Source: Bacteroidota bacterium (GTDB lineage: Bacteria > Bacteroidota > Ignavibacteria > Palsa-1295). Taken from it: 64,000 nucleotides of DNA. Shown here one piece after another: positions 11,707 through 20,436 of the stretch. Below the pieces are notes generated by a model. It was given only the letters and a program-made list of their open reading frames with translations. It did no database searches and had not been told where the DNA came from. The position numbers were made by a program, and so were the translations under genes. Every line of letters starts with the position of its first letter. Positions within the stretch are counted from its first letter, which is position 1. Location of the stretch: positions 265,667 to 329,666 of the forward strand of contig JAJPIO010000006.1 of NCBI GenBank assembly GCA_021324735.1, written 5' to 3'.

Positions 11707-12414
11707 TCACTCGATCGTTATTAATTCTTTTCTTCTTCGGTGCGCTTGTTCACGACGATACTTTGGCCGCTCGGCTAAATAATTTTGAAGGATCGCCTGC
11801 ACCTCGTGAAAATCTTCGAAGGGATGATGCGGGATTCCAAGCTCTCCGCAGTGCCGCTTAAGGTCCCGCCGGGCAAAGACGACATCAGCCATCATCGAGG
11901 GGCACCAATCGGAGTAGCCATCGCCGACGTAAACGATGGTATCTGTGTCATCGCTACTATTAATAACACCGGCACACTTACAGGAGGCACAATGCGAGCA
12001 TCCTTCTCGCTCATGATCGAACGATACATCAAATCGGCCCTGGGAATTTAGCTCGATCGTATTCGTCCAGACCGGAATGTGACCAAGCGAATACTTCTCT
12101 AGTATCTGTGCGATGTAAATGCTAAAGCCATCGCTTACGATACGCAGCTCAATAGAGCCTTCGTTACAAAAGCGAGTGAACTCGACAAACCCCGAGCGTA
12201 TTGCCTGCCCTTCGATCAGTGCTCGCATGTCTTCGGCGGAGGTATTAGTAACGGTTTCGCACGCGATTCGCAAGCATTCCGCGGGAGACTTTCGCCCAGC
12301 ATCGAACTCTTTCCAAATATCGAATGCGACCGGCGTTCCAAATCGGGTGAGGATCTCTGTCCCGACATCACGCATGGTGACGGTCTCGTCGAAGTCGCAG
12401 AAAACTTTATACAC
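11707..12414 (-). CDS. HAD-IB phosphatase, MtnX-like
   Basis: 235 residues. HAD motif I is DFDETVT at residues 6-12, motif II the Ser in VSDGF, motif IV YVGDGYSD. A Cys-rich insert (CSHCASCKC) matches the type seen in MtnX-like proteins. MtnX dephosphorylates 2-hydroxy-3-keto-5-methylthiopentenyl-1-phosphate in methionine salvage; no other mtn gene is in the window, so the substrate is open and a phosphoserine-phosphatase-like role is the alternative. Start is GTG, one base after the TAG stop of the ClpB N-half, so translation is almost certainly coupled. The C-terminus is basic (RREQAHRRRKEL). Confidence 0.82.
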   Translation of the reverse strand: MYKVFCDFDETVTMRDVGTEILTRFGTPVAFDIWKEFDAGRKSPAECLRIACETVTNTSAEDMRALIEGQAIRSGFVEFTRFCNEGSIELRIVSDGFSIYIAQILEKYSLGHIPVWTNTIELNSQGRFDVSFDHEREGCSHCASCKCAGVINSSDDTDTIVYVGDGYSDWCPSMMADVVFARRDLKRHCGELGIPHHPFEDFHEVQAILQNYLAERPKYRREQAHRRRKELITIE

Positions 12415-12415
12415 T

Positions 12416-13732
12416 CTAGACCGCCTCTTCCCGTTTCAACGCCTCCCGTTCGATCTCCAGTTGTCGAATCCTTCGCTCGATCTGATCGAGCTCAGCAGGC
12501 ATGGAATCGATCTCGATACGAAGCTTACTGGCTGCTTCGTCCACAAGATCGATGGCTTTATCGGGCAAGAAGCGATCGGCGATGTAACGATCGGAAAGCT
12601 GCGCAGCGGCAACGAGAGCCGCATCACGAATGCGAACACCGTGGTGCACTTCGTATTTCTCCTGCAAGCCGCGAAGGATCGAGACCGTATCTTCCACACT
12701 TGGCTCGCCGACGAATACTGGTTGGAAGCGACGTTCCAGCGCGGCATCTTTTTCGATATGCTTGCGGTACTCGTCAAGCGTCGTTGCGCCGATCGTATGA
12801 AGTTCGCCTCGGGCAAGTGCCGGCTTTAGAATATTAGCGGCATCCATAGCACCCTGCGTAGCGCCGGCGCCGATAAGGGTGTGAAGTTCGTCGATAAAGA
12901 GAATGATCTCACCAGCCGACTCTGCCACTTCTTTAACAATAGCCTTAAGACGCTCTTCGAACTGCCCGCGATAGCTGGTGCCAGCGACGAGTGTACCCAT
13001 ATCGAGCGCGACGATACGCTTGCTCTTGAGCCCTTCGGGGACATCCCCGGCAGCTATGCGATTCGCAATGCCTTCGACAATAGCGGTCTTTCCGACGCCG
13101 GGATCGCCGATAAGCACCGGGTTATTTTTCGTACGGCGTGAAAGCACCTGCATCACGCGGCGAATTTCCTCTTCCCTGCCTATGACCGGATCTAATTTTC
13201 CCTTTCTGGCAAGATCGGTAAGGTCGCGGCCATACTTTTCGAGCGACTGGTACCGCTCCTCCGCATTCGGGTCCGTTACGCGTTGCGTACCACGGACCGA
13301 CTGTAACGCCTGAAGCAGGCTATTCTTATTGATCCCCTGGTCCTTCAGCAATTTTGCCGCAGGGGTGTTACCGTCCAGGAATGCGAGCAACAAATGCTCG
13401 GTCGAGACGTACTCGTCTTTCAGCGCCTCGGCCTCGCGGCGGGCTACATCGAACAAGCGATTCAAATTGTTGGAAGGAAACTGGCTACCAGCGGCAACAC
13501 CGGTCACTTTGGGCAGCGCTTCCAGAGCACCGGTGATACGAACGCGGAGCTGGTCGATATTAACGCCTAGTTTTCGCAGCACCGAGGTAGCCACGCCTTC
13601 GGGATCCTGAATGAGGGCTGCGAGCAAATGCTCCGGCTCGATCTGGTTATTGCCGTAGTTCGCGGCAATCTCGACCGCGTTCTGTAATGCTTCCTGCGAT
13701 TTTACAGTCAGTTTGTTCGGATTGATCGCCAT
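12416..13732 (-). CDS. clpB: ClpB disaggregase, N-terminal half (N domain and first AAA+ ring), separate gene
   Basis: 438 residues carrying only the first half of ClpB. Residues 1-150 are the Clp N domain (two repeats). The first nucleotide-binding domain has Walker A GDPGVGKT (209-216), Walker B IILFIDE (276-282) and ALERRF with the arginine finger pair (332-336). The sequence ends at [11 protein letters not shown] and TAG, right at the first helix of the coiled-coil middle domain. The rest of ClpB is the gene at 25259-26599, which begins exactly where this one ends. ClpB works as a hexamer with DnaK to dissolve aggregates; here two polypeptides would have to assemble. ATG start; a 23-bp tandem copy of the start region sits immediately upstream. 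First gene of an operon with the MtnX-like phosphatase. Confidence 0.93.
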   Translation of the reverse strand: MAINPNKLTVKSQEALQNAVEIAANYGNNQIEPEHLLAALIQDPEGVATSVLRKLGVNIDQLRVRITGALEALPKVTGVAAGSQFPSNNLNRLFDVARREAEALKDEYVSTEHLLLAFLDGNTPAAKLLKDQGINKNSLLQALQSVRGTQRVTDPNAEERYQSLEKYGRDLTDLARKGKLDPVIGREEEIRRVMQVLSRRTKNNPVLIGDPGVGKTAIVEGIANRIAAGDVPEGLKSKRIVALDMGTLVAGTSYRGQFEERLKAIVKEVAESAGEIILFIDELHTLIGAGATQGAMDAANILKPALARGELHTIGATTLDEYRKHIEKDAALERRFQPVFVGEPSVEDTVSILRGLQEKYEVHHGVRIRDAALVAAAQLSDRYIADRFLPDKAIDLVDEAASKLRIEIDSMPAELDQIERRIRQLEIEREALKREEAV

Positions 13733-13755
13733 AGTTTATTCGGATTGATTGCCAA
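13710..13755 (-). repeat. 23-bp tandem duplication of the clpB N-half start region
   Basis: Units 13710-13732 (the first codons, ATGGCGATCAATCC on the minus strand) and 13733-13755 (TTGGCAATCAATCC) are adjacent and match at 20 of 23 positions. The upstream copy has TTG in place of ATG and is out of frame with the gene. Confidence 0.85.
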
Positions 13756-13814
13756 TCGTAAGACGTTCGAATTCGCCTATAATTTGAATATTTTCTTTCG
13801 TTATTCTAACACGC

Positions 13815-13818
13815 GGAG
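13815..13818 (+). promoter_or_regulatory. Shine-Dalgarno supporting a start at 13824
   Basis: GGAG five bases before an ATG at 13824 that opens an ideal signal peptide but in a frame shifted by one base from the downstream gene body. Confidence 0.6.
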
Positions 13819-13823
13819 CCGTT

Positions 13824-15460
13824 ATGAGATTGCTCCGCCGAGGGGGCTCATCGCACGAGCCCTCCCGCTCGTGTTTCTTACGATCTTAAGTTCGTTTGGA
13901 TTCGCCTTTCTTCCCCAGTGCCTTCACGCTCAACAGCACGACTCCCTTACCGCTATCGCGGATACGCTGGTCGCCAATAATATCAATGGCGAGCCTGTTG
14001 AAGAGCTTAATGGCCACATGCAATTCCGCCAGGGCTCCCTCTATGGCTCTGCGGATCGCGCCATCCAATACCTGAAGACGCGCCGTACCGAACTCATCGG
14101 CCATGTGGAAATCCATCAGGATACGCTGTCGCTCTATGCGCCGCACGTTCTCTACAATGACTCGACAGGCATAGGCCATGCCGATGGCAACGTCCGGCTT
14201 TTCGACCGTGACAATGAGCTTACCGCTCACGAAGGTGATTATGACGTCCAGAATCAGGTCGCCCGGTTTCACGGCCATGTCACAATGACGCAAGGCAAAA
14301 CGACAAGCCTCTCGGATGACCTCACCTATTACCGCTCGACCGAGACTTCAATTCTTACCGGCAATGCGGAGATCAAAAGCGATTCCGGTTCGCTCGTAGC
14401 AGATACCATCACCCATGTTCGGGCATTGGATGAAACGACGGCAAAAGGCAATGTTCTGCTATCCAACGATTCTCTCCGTCTCAATTCCGATTGGTTTTAT
14501 AACTCCGGCTCGCTGGGGCAAATGCTGGCGCGCGGGCATGTGAGCGTCGAGGATGTTAAGAATAAGACGACCATCTTCGGCGACACCATGGCACGCTTTG
14601 CAGCAACAAAATACACCATTGTTCCGAGGCATCCTCTCCTGCTCTATGTGGATAGCTCGCAGGTGCGAGACAGCACCGGCAAAATGGTTACCACATTCGA
14701 CACCATGTTTGTGCGGGCCGATACAATGAAGGTCTGGCAAGGCGACTCTTCCCGTTTCGTTGCGATCGATAGTGTGCGAATGTATCGCTCGAACTTCAGC
14801 CTTATTGGCGGCAGGCTCGTTTACGACCAGGTGCACGACATCATGACCGTGTTTCACTCACCACGCCAGCGCGTATGGAATGACTCGACGGAGATCGACG
14901 CGGATAGCATCGCCATGTTGATGAAAGAGCACCACGTGAACCGCGTATTCGCGGTCGGTCACGCCTTTGCCACCGATCCACTTGCAGAATTTCCAAACTC
15001 CGGACGTATCAATCAGCTCGAAGGCGAGACCATGATGCTTATCGTAATGCGCGATACGGCCCGCCAACTTTATGATATGTCGAGCGCGCTCTCGATCTAT
15101 TTCCTCATCAATAATGGAAAACCGGATGGAGTGAACCGCGCCTCCGGCGATACGATCCGAATGGACCTGAAGAATAAACAGGTCTCGCGTCTGGCGATCA
15201 TTTCCGGCACCGAAGGCGAGTATTTTCCCGAGCGGTTCGTTGGCGATCGTGCTGCGGCGTTTCGTCTTACCGCATACGAGCGGCATACGAATCTGCGACC
15301 GCGCCGTGAGGAGTTTGTAATGCCGTGGGAATTACCAGCTATGGGAACGCCGATCGCGTCGCCGCCCCCGCCAACAACCAAAGAAGAAACCCCAACAAAG
15401 CCAAACCCGACCACCGAGCAGCCACAACCGAAAGAACACCATGGTGCCGAGCGGCGGTGA
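13824..15460 (+). CDS. OstA/LptA-like LPS-transport periplasmic protein, with apparent one-base frameshift
   Basis: About 545 residues if restored. Repeated OstA-type beta-strand units run through it (LIGHVEIHQDTLSLYAP, ATGNVLLS-like strands, FHGHVTMTQG, LTGNAEIKSDSG), as in LptA/OstA proteins that bridge LPS across the periplasm; it is directly upstream of lptB, which supports that role. The C-terminus is Pro/Thr-rich. The open frame runs back to a TTG at 13745, inside the upstream tandem repeat and 12 bases from the divergent clpB start, which is unlikely. An ATG at 13824 with a good ribosome site encodes MRLLRRGG; adding one G to the five-G run at 13842-13846 fuses it to LIARALPLVFLTILSSFG, a textbook signal peptide. 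Either a read error or a real frameshift. Confidence 0.8.
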
Positions 15461-15520
15461 AACATCTCGTATCTCTAGGCGTCGAACCTTGACCAAAGCC
15501 TCATACGTTGACTCATTCTA

Positions 15521-16270
15521 ATGAAGAAGCTCCATTCGGAACATCTTAAAAAGATCTACGGCAAGCGGACCGTCGTAAAGGATTCGAGCGTCTCGGTTTC
15601 GCCCGGCGAGATCGTCGGCCTCCTCGGGCCGAACGGCGCCGGCAAAACGACGACGTTCTATATGATCACGGGCCTCATTAAGCCCGATGAAGGCCGCGTG
15701 CTGCTCGATGGTGAGGACATTACCCCGCTACCGATGTATGCACGTGCACGAAAAGGTATTGGCTATTTGCCGCAGGAGGCATCGGTCTTCCGCAAAATGA
15801 CGGTCGAGGATAATCTGATGGCAGTCCTCGAGCTTCTCGATCTCACAAATAAGGAGCGCCGCGAACGCTCGGAGCAACTGCTCGAAGAGCTAAACATCGC
15901 TCACATTCGGAAGTCGTTCGGATATATGTTGTCGGGCGGCGAGCGCCGCCGTTGCGAGATCGCTCGTTCGCTCGCTACTAATCCGACCTATATTCTTCTC
16001 GATGAGCCGTTCGCGGGTATCGATCCGATCACGGTCGAAGAGATCATGCAGATCGTATTGCGTCTAAAAGATCGTAGCATCGGCATACTTATCACCGATC
16101 ACAATGTGCACGAGACGCTTTCCATCACGGACCGGGCCTATATTCTTATCGACGGTACTATTTATCGCGCCGGTAGTGCCGAAGAGCTTGCGAACGACGA
16201 GGAGATCCGCAAGCTCTATTTAGGTGAAATGTTCAAGTTGGAGCGATACCGGCAACGAACGACTGTTTGA
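15521..16270 (+). CDS. lptB: LPS export ABC transporter ATPase
   Basis: 249 residues. Powers extraction of LPS from the inner membrane with LptFG. Walker A GPNGAGKT (36-43), Q-loop in [13 protein letters not shown], signature [15 protein letters not shown], Walker [13 protein letters not shown], and switch His in LITDHNVHE; the [15 protein letters not shown] stretch is typical of LptB rather than other ABC ATPases. ATG start, 60 bases after the OstA-like gene. Its stop lies one base from the convergent DUF2442 stop, with no terminator between. Confidence 0.95.
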   Translation: MKKLHSEHLKKIYGKRTVVKDSSVSVSPGEIVGLLGPNGAGKTTTFYMITGLIKPDEGRVLLDGEDITPLPMYARARKGIGYLPQEASVFRKMTVEDNLMAVLELLDLTNKERRERSEQLLEELNIAHIRKSFGYMLSGGERRRCEIARSLATNPTYILLDEPFAGIDPITVEEIMQIVLRLKDRSIGILITDHNVHETLSITDRAYILIDGTIYRAGSAEELANDEEIRKLYLGEMFKLERYRQRTTV

Positions 16271-16271
16271 A

Positions 16272-16511
16272 TCACGCTGCCAAAAGGCTTTTCACAGAAA
16301 TATCCTCATCAATTTGAGGCCAGTGGACTCCAATTCCACGTCCAATTAAGCGCCAGTTAGCACGTTGATCCGGAGAAGCATTTCGTAAGCGAGGAAACCA
16401 CTCTAGCGGGGCGGATACTTGTCTTCCATCCGCCAACGTCATTTGTACTTCGTCCTCCGTGACACGCACATCGACAGCCGTGGCGTCAACCTTTATATCG
16501 AAAGTACTCAT
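16272..16511 (-). CDS. DUF2442 protein, partner of DUF4160
   Basis: 79 residues from the ATG at 16511 (MSTFDIKVDATAV); an in-frame ATG at 16550 would overlap the upstream gene by 65 bases and add residues not typical of the family. Contains the DUF2442 core VRVTEDEVQMTLADGRQVSAP with the following WFPRL and IGRGIGVHWP. Overlaps the end of the DUF4160 gene by 26 bases, so the two are translationally linked. DUF4160/DUF2442 pairs are widespread small two-gene modules often suspected to be toxin-antitoxin-like; function is unproven. Confidence 0.85.
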   Translation of the reverse strand: MSTFDIKVDATAVDVRVTEDEVQMTLADGRQVSAPLEWFPRLRNASPDQRANWRLIGRGIGVHWPQIDEDISVKSLLAA

Positions 16512-16728
16512 TCCATTTATCCTCGATTTCGCGTTTATGACTTTCAACAAGATGTGCTAACTCCCGAATTTCATGGCTTCGAAAACCGGACGACTCAGCT
16601 AAATGTACCGGGTCAAGCCAGAATTTGGCATAGCGTTCTGCCTGTTCAATGTGAACGTGCGGCGGTTCGTTTCCTTCCCGGCTGAAAAAGAAAAATCGAT
16701 ATCCTCTAATTCGTAAGACCGTGGGCAT
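16486..16728 (-). CDS. DUF4160 protein
   Basis: 80 residues, full length. Family hallmarks: MPTVLRIRGYRFFFFSREGN, PPHVHIEQAE and AKFWLDPVHLAES. Starts two bases after the M1 aminopeptidase TAG stop and overlaps DUF2442, giving the order aminopeptidase, DUF4160, DUF2442 on one likely transcript. The PPHVH segment with two His resembles a metal or phosphate pocket, but no activity is established for the family. Confidence 0.88.
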   Translation of the reverse strand: MPTVLRIRGYRFFFFSREGNEPPHVHIEQAERYAKFWLDPVHLAESSGFRSHEIRELAHLVESHKREIEDKWNEYFRYKG

Positions 16729-16730
16729 TT

Positions 16731-19205
16731 CTACTTAAGCCGCCGCTTCATTTTCTCGATGAGTTGATCGAAGTATGCCTTCTCTGCAGGGCGATTGCGT
16801 GCCTCCGCCTCGATCTGCTTTAAAGTATTGGCATCGCCTATATCGGCGAGACGATTAAGCGCCGTATGACGAATCGTCTCATCGCCGTTCATCGTTGCCA
16901 AATTCCATAGCGTACGATAGACCAGGGTCGAATCAACGGACGTGAACTCGCTGATCGCATCAACAATATTCGTACGAGTGTACTTCGGAATATTGTGTGT
17001 ATTGATATAAGCGATCAGTTGGTCCAGCGCTGGGTGTGTTTTCGTGGCAGCAACAATATCGACCACACTTTGGCGCATACGATCTCGCGGAGAAGAGATA
17101 TTCCAAAATCCTAAAGCACGCGAATAGGCTTTATCGGGATCGTAAACATTTAGAGACTTTAGCGCACTGCCAACGACGTTATAGCTGGAGTCTTTATCGA
17201 TCGCGGAAAGCAACACCGGTTCGACGGTAGTCTGATCTAAATGCAGTTGTGTACGCCTGCCAAGCAGTTGCACTGCCAGCGCGCGAACGTCCGGTCGGGG
17301 GTCGTTCTCGACAAGACGAATGAGAAGATCGGTGATGGAATTGTTGGCATCTGCGAACGACGCAAGTGTATTCAGGACGTGGAGCCGAACCGCCCAGAAC
17401 GGATCGCTGAATGCCCGCGCCTTAAGAACGCGGAAGGCCATATCGGAGCGGCCACTGATATCCGGCGAGAGATTCATAGCCGCCTGCGAGCGCTCGATCG
17501 CTGTCCCATGCTCAAGCTGATACAGCCATTCATCAACACCTTTATGGAAGTGCAGCTCTTTGATAATGGTATTGCCCTTATCGAAGATCACCATTAGCGG
17601 CTTACCAGGAGCGGCGAACGTATACTTCTCTACCGAATCATCATTGCGAACGCGCTCCACGTGCTTCGAGCCATCCGGCCAGGTAAGCTCGATGTCTATC
17701 GGCATCTTAAACGTACCGGTCAGCGTATCACGCTTTTGCGTTTGCACGACGGTCATCTGCACCTGTTTCGCCGCATCATCATAGGTGTAATTTACATCAT
17801 AGACCGGATGACCGCTCTTGTAGAGCCATTCGTCGAAAAACCATGCAAGGTTTTGTCCGGTCGCTTCTTCGATCGCCATCTTGAAATCCTCGCTGACAAC
17901 CGGCTGAAATTGATGAACGTCGAGGTAATGGTGGATGGAAGCACGCCAGCCGGAATCGCCAAGCACGTGGCGCATCATGTTCAGTGTAGCGGCACCTCGC
18001 GGGTAATGGTTTGCAGTGTAGTTATTCGGCGCAATGATCGGCTTTTTGCCGAGCGTCTCCTCCGCATTAATACCGGCATTTTGCGCGCCCTGCATTTCTT
18101 CTTCGAACTCATCCTGCCCATCGTGATGCTGACGGTAAAGCGCTTCGAAATAGGTCGCAAACGATTCGTTAAGCCATGTGTGTAGCCACGAGCGACACGT
18201 TACAAGATCACCGAACCACTGGTGAGCGAGTTCGTGCGCGATAAGACCCTCCGCCGTAAAATCGACACCGGCGCGCTTGTCATACATCACATAGTCGTTC
18301 TCCGTCGTAGCTGTGACGTTCTCCATGCCGCCATACATGAAGTCGGCAATGGCGATCTGCGAATACTTCTCCCACGGATAGGCAAAGCCAGTATGATTCG
18401 AGTAAAACTCGATCATGTCCGGCGTTAAACCAAAAATGCGATGAGCCTCACCACTCCAACCTGGATAAACCCAATACTCAACGTTCTTCCCGCGCCACTT
18501 ATCGGTGGGTGTTTCATAATGTCCGATGCCGAGCATGATGAGGTACGTCGAGAAGGGATGCGACTCGTTCCAATGCCAGGTCACGGTGCCATCTTTATTT
18601 TTGACTTTACCTACAAGTTTACCATTCGAGAGTGCCATCTGATCGGCGCGAACGGTGACGAACATATCGGTCGTCGCTTTGTCGTTCGGGTAATCGTAGG
18701 TCGGAAGCCAATTGCGGTTCTCTTCCCCTTCTCCCTGCGTCCATATTTGTTCTGGCTTGGTAGTATAGAACGTATCAGGGGCAATGAACCACAATCCTTT
18801 TTTCGGCTGCACCCAGTACTCGACACCGATCTTGAACGGCGTCATGAACGGGCGTGGATGATCCAGATGGATGCGAAGCTTTGCAGAATCCTGCGTGTCG
18901 AACGTCAGCGATGTCTTCTTTCCACCTTTATCTTCGATCCAAACTTTTTGAATATTGAGGTTCACCGCATCGAACACGATGGTATCAACCGGCTTTACCT
19001 GCGGAAGAATTTGGAGGGTATGATAAACCGTGCCGAATACTTTCTTCGCCGGCTCGTCAAACGAGATGTGCATTTCGATGTGCTCGACATCCGTATTGTG
19101 TGTGCGGGCTTGCTCCTGGTAGTCCCAGCCAAGGCCCTGCGCAAGCAAGCGCATTGGAAAAACGACAACCGCGATGGCAAGTAACAGACGACGAATAACG
19201 TTCAT
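16731..19205 (-). CDS. Secreted M1-family zinc aminopeptidase with C-terminal HEAT-like repeats
   Basis: 824 residues. The ATG at 19205 is preferred because it opens on the signal peptide MNVIRRLLLAIAVVVF ending LLAQ. Zinc site HELAH (His324, Glu325, His328) and third ligand Glu347 with the usual 18-residue spacing (NESFATY). The exopeptidase motif is GGMEN rather than GAMEN. The catalytic part covers about 30-540; the remainder is alpha-helical with HEAT-like repeats (DPRPDVRALAVQLLG, ETIRHTALNRLADIGD). M1 enzymes remove N-terminal residues from peptides; here probably periplasmic. Heads a small operon with DUF4160/DUF2442. Confidence 0.93.
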   Translation of the reverse strand: MNVIRRLLLAIAVVVFPMRLLAQGLGWDYQEQARTHNTDVEHIEMHISFDEPAKKVFGTVYHTLQILPQVKPVDTIVFDAVNLNIQKVWIEDKGGKKTSLTFDTQDSAKLRIHLDHPRPFMTPFKIGVEYWVQPKKGLWFIAPDTFYTTKPEQIWTQGEGEENRNWLPTYDYPNDKATTDMFVTVRADQMALSNGKLVGKVKNKDGTVTWHWNESHPFSTYLIMLGIGHYETPTDKWRGKNVEYWVYPGWSGEAHRIFGLTPDMIEFYSNHTGFAYPWEKYSQIAIADFMYGGMENVTATTENDYVMYDKRAGVDFTAEGLIAHELAHQWFGDLVTCRSWLHTWLNESFATYFEALYRQHHDGQDEFEEEMQGAQNAGINAEETLGKKPIIAPNNYTANHYPRGAATLNMMRHVLGDSGWRASIHHYLDVHQFQPVVSEDFKMAIEEATGQNLAWFFDEWLYKSGHPVYDVNYTYDDAAKQVQMTVVQTQKRDTLTGTFKMPIDIELTWPDGSKHVERVRNDDSVEKYTFAAPGKPLMVIFDKGNTIIKELHFHKGVDEWLYQLEHGTAIERSQAAMNLSPDISGRSDMAFRVLKARAFSDPFWAVRLHVLNTLASFADANNSITDLLIRLVENDPRPDVRALAVQLLGRRTQLHLDQTTVEPVLLSAIDKDSSYNVVGSALKSLNVYDPDKAYSRALGFWNISSPRDRMRQSVVDIVAATKTHPALDQLIAYINTHNIPKYTRTNIVDAISEFTSVDSTLVYRTLWNLATMNGDETIRHTALNRLADIGDANTLKQIEAEARNRPAEKAYFDQLIEKMKRRLK

Positions 19206-19269
19206 GGGGATACAGATTGAGATAACAACCTGCAAATTTACTTCAAGTTGCGTCGCGATACCTGAAAGG

Positions 19270-19312
19270 CAAAAAAAGCAAGGGAGAGCATACCCGAAGG
19301 CATACCCTCCCC
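19270..19312 (-). terminator. Intrinsic terminator after the Spy-like lipoprotein gene
   Basis: Minus-strand stem of about 13 bp (19282-19311, with a few G-T pairs) followed by a run of seven T (plus-strand A7 at 19271-19277). Confidence 0.88.
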
Positions 19313-19336
19313 AGCTTAACTATAGGAGGAAATCGA

Positions 19337-20098
19337 TTAGTGGTGACGGCGGTGGCGCATATCCCCTTCCGGATGCGACCGCAATACCGCAAGCTGATTC
19401 GCCGTCAGGATCGTCTGCAATTGTGCATCGAACTCCGCGCGGCGCGCATCCCGTGTGAGTGTCGTGTCGGCACGAAGGCCTTCCTGAAGATTCTGAATAA
19501 GTATGATCTGGTTCGCCGTTAACGTGTCACCTGCTTGTGCAAGCACTTGTTCGGTCCGCGCAAGCCACATGCTATCACGTATTGCCAAATTTGCTACTGA
19601 CATATCCGCGTCGTTATCCGGGCCGTGATGGCGACCACCCCGACCAAACCACTCCCGTGGTCCCTGTGGCGGCTCAAGCGATTGTAACTGTGCGAACTGT
19701 GATGGCGTCAGAATACCAGCAACTCCTTTATAAAGCGCAGTCTGGAAATCGAGACGCAGTGCGCGCACAGAATCAATGTTCCACGAACCAGAAGCTTTGA
19801 GTGCCGTGAGTCGTGTCTGGAACGCAAGCCGCAAACTATCCTGCAAATTCTGCAATGCTGTTACTTGCGAATCGGTAAGTCCTAACTTCTGCTGTAAGTA
19901 GGCGGCAGGAAAACAGAAAGGAAAGGGCGTCGTCGTTGTGTCACCAAGCGATTCGGTATTGAAAAACGCACTTGCGGAATAACTGGCTTGTGGAGTTGCC
20001 GGAGCCGAACTGGGGTTCGAGCAACTGGATAGCGCCATAGTAAGTGCAGTTATAATTGCGAAAAGAGCGAGTGCAGGCACTCCGATCGATCTCTTCAT
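19337..20098 (-). CDS. Spy/LTxxQ-like helical lipoprotein
   Basis: 253 residues. Signal peptide ends ALSSC, Cys26 lipidated. The mature part is mostly helical with repeated LT-x-x-Q motifs (LTDSQVTALQNLQ, LTPSQFAQLQSL, LTANQIILIQNLQ, LTANQLAVLRSH), the hallmark of Spy/CpxP-like periplasmic chaperone or metal-stress proteins. A His/Gly-rich linker (GRGGRHHGPDND) and the His-rich C-terminus (MRHRRHH) suggest metal binding. Such proteins buffer envelope stress; the exact role is inference. GAGG lies 5 bases before the ATG. Own terminator. Confidence 0.75.
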   Translation of the reverse strand: MKRSIGVPALALFAIITALTMALSSCSNPSSAPATPQASYSASAFFNTESLGDTTTTPFPFCFPAAYLQQKLGLTDSQVTALQNLQDSLRLAFQTRLTALKASGSWNIDSVRALRLDFQTALYKGVAGILTPSQFAQLQSLEPPQGPREWFGRGGRHHGPDNDADMSVANLAIRDSMWLARTEQVLAQAGDTLTANQIILIQNLQEGLRADTTLTRDARRAEFDAQLQTILTANQLAVLRSHPEGDMRHRRHH

Positions 20099-20361
20099 AT
20101 AGACCTCGTACTGGAAAAAGTGATATTCTTAGTTTTATTTTTGGATGAGGATCGATAGGTTCGATCCCCATCCTATTGACGGACCAGGCCGAGAATTACT
20201 CTCTTGGCGCGGTCATTGGCGAAATCACCGAAGGGCTTGTGGGTTGGCCGTCCCGCCGCAACCTTGCGATTAATTGACCTCAGTGATATAACGCCTGAAG
20301 CGCGTGGTTATCACACAAAAATTCGCAAGCTTCGAAATGAATTGTGGTTAATCGCTTTGCA
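20099..20361. other. Gene-free spacer between the Spy-like gene and 2-oxoglutarate dehydrogenase
   Basis: About 260 bases upstream of the minus-strand lipoprotein gene. It should contain that gene's promoter, but I cannot point to a convincing box. Short open frames here on the plus strand lack any family signature. Nothing else seen. Confidence 0.4.
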
Positions 20362-20436
20362 GCAGCTACGCGAGGTCCCGCTCAAAGCAGCTATGCGAGA
20401 TTCTGCTCAAGAGAGCTATCCGAGGTCTTGCTCGAT
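20362..20436 (-). repeat. Three 25-bp tandem copies of the 2-oxoglutarate dehydrogenase stop region
   Basis: Units 20362-20386, 20387-20411 and 20412-20436. The last contains the real end of the gene (on the minus strand GAGCAAGACCTCGGATAG). The two downstream copies read GAGCAGAATCTCGCATAG and GAGCGGGACCTCGCGTAG, each keeping a Glu-x-x-Leu-x-stop pattern in its own frame. Confidence 0.85.

Noticed and set aside
13745-13823. N-terminal extension of the LptA-like gene from a TTG at 13745
   Set aside because: It begins in the clpB start-region repeat, leaves 12 bases between divergent starts and places 40 polar residues before the signal peptide. The ATG at 13824 with a ribosome site fits better if one G is restored.
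16512-16550. Longer DUF2442 start at 16550
   Set aside because: Would overlap DUF4160 by 65 bases and adds residues before the usual family start; the ATG at 16511 is preferred.
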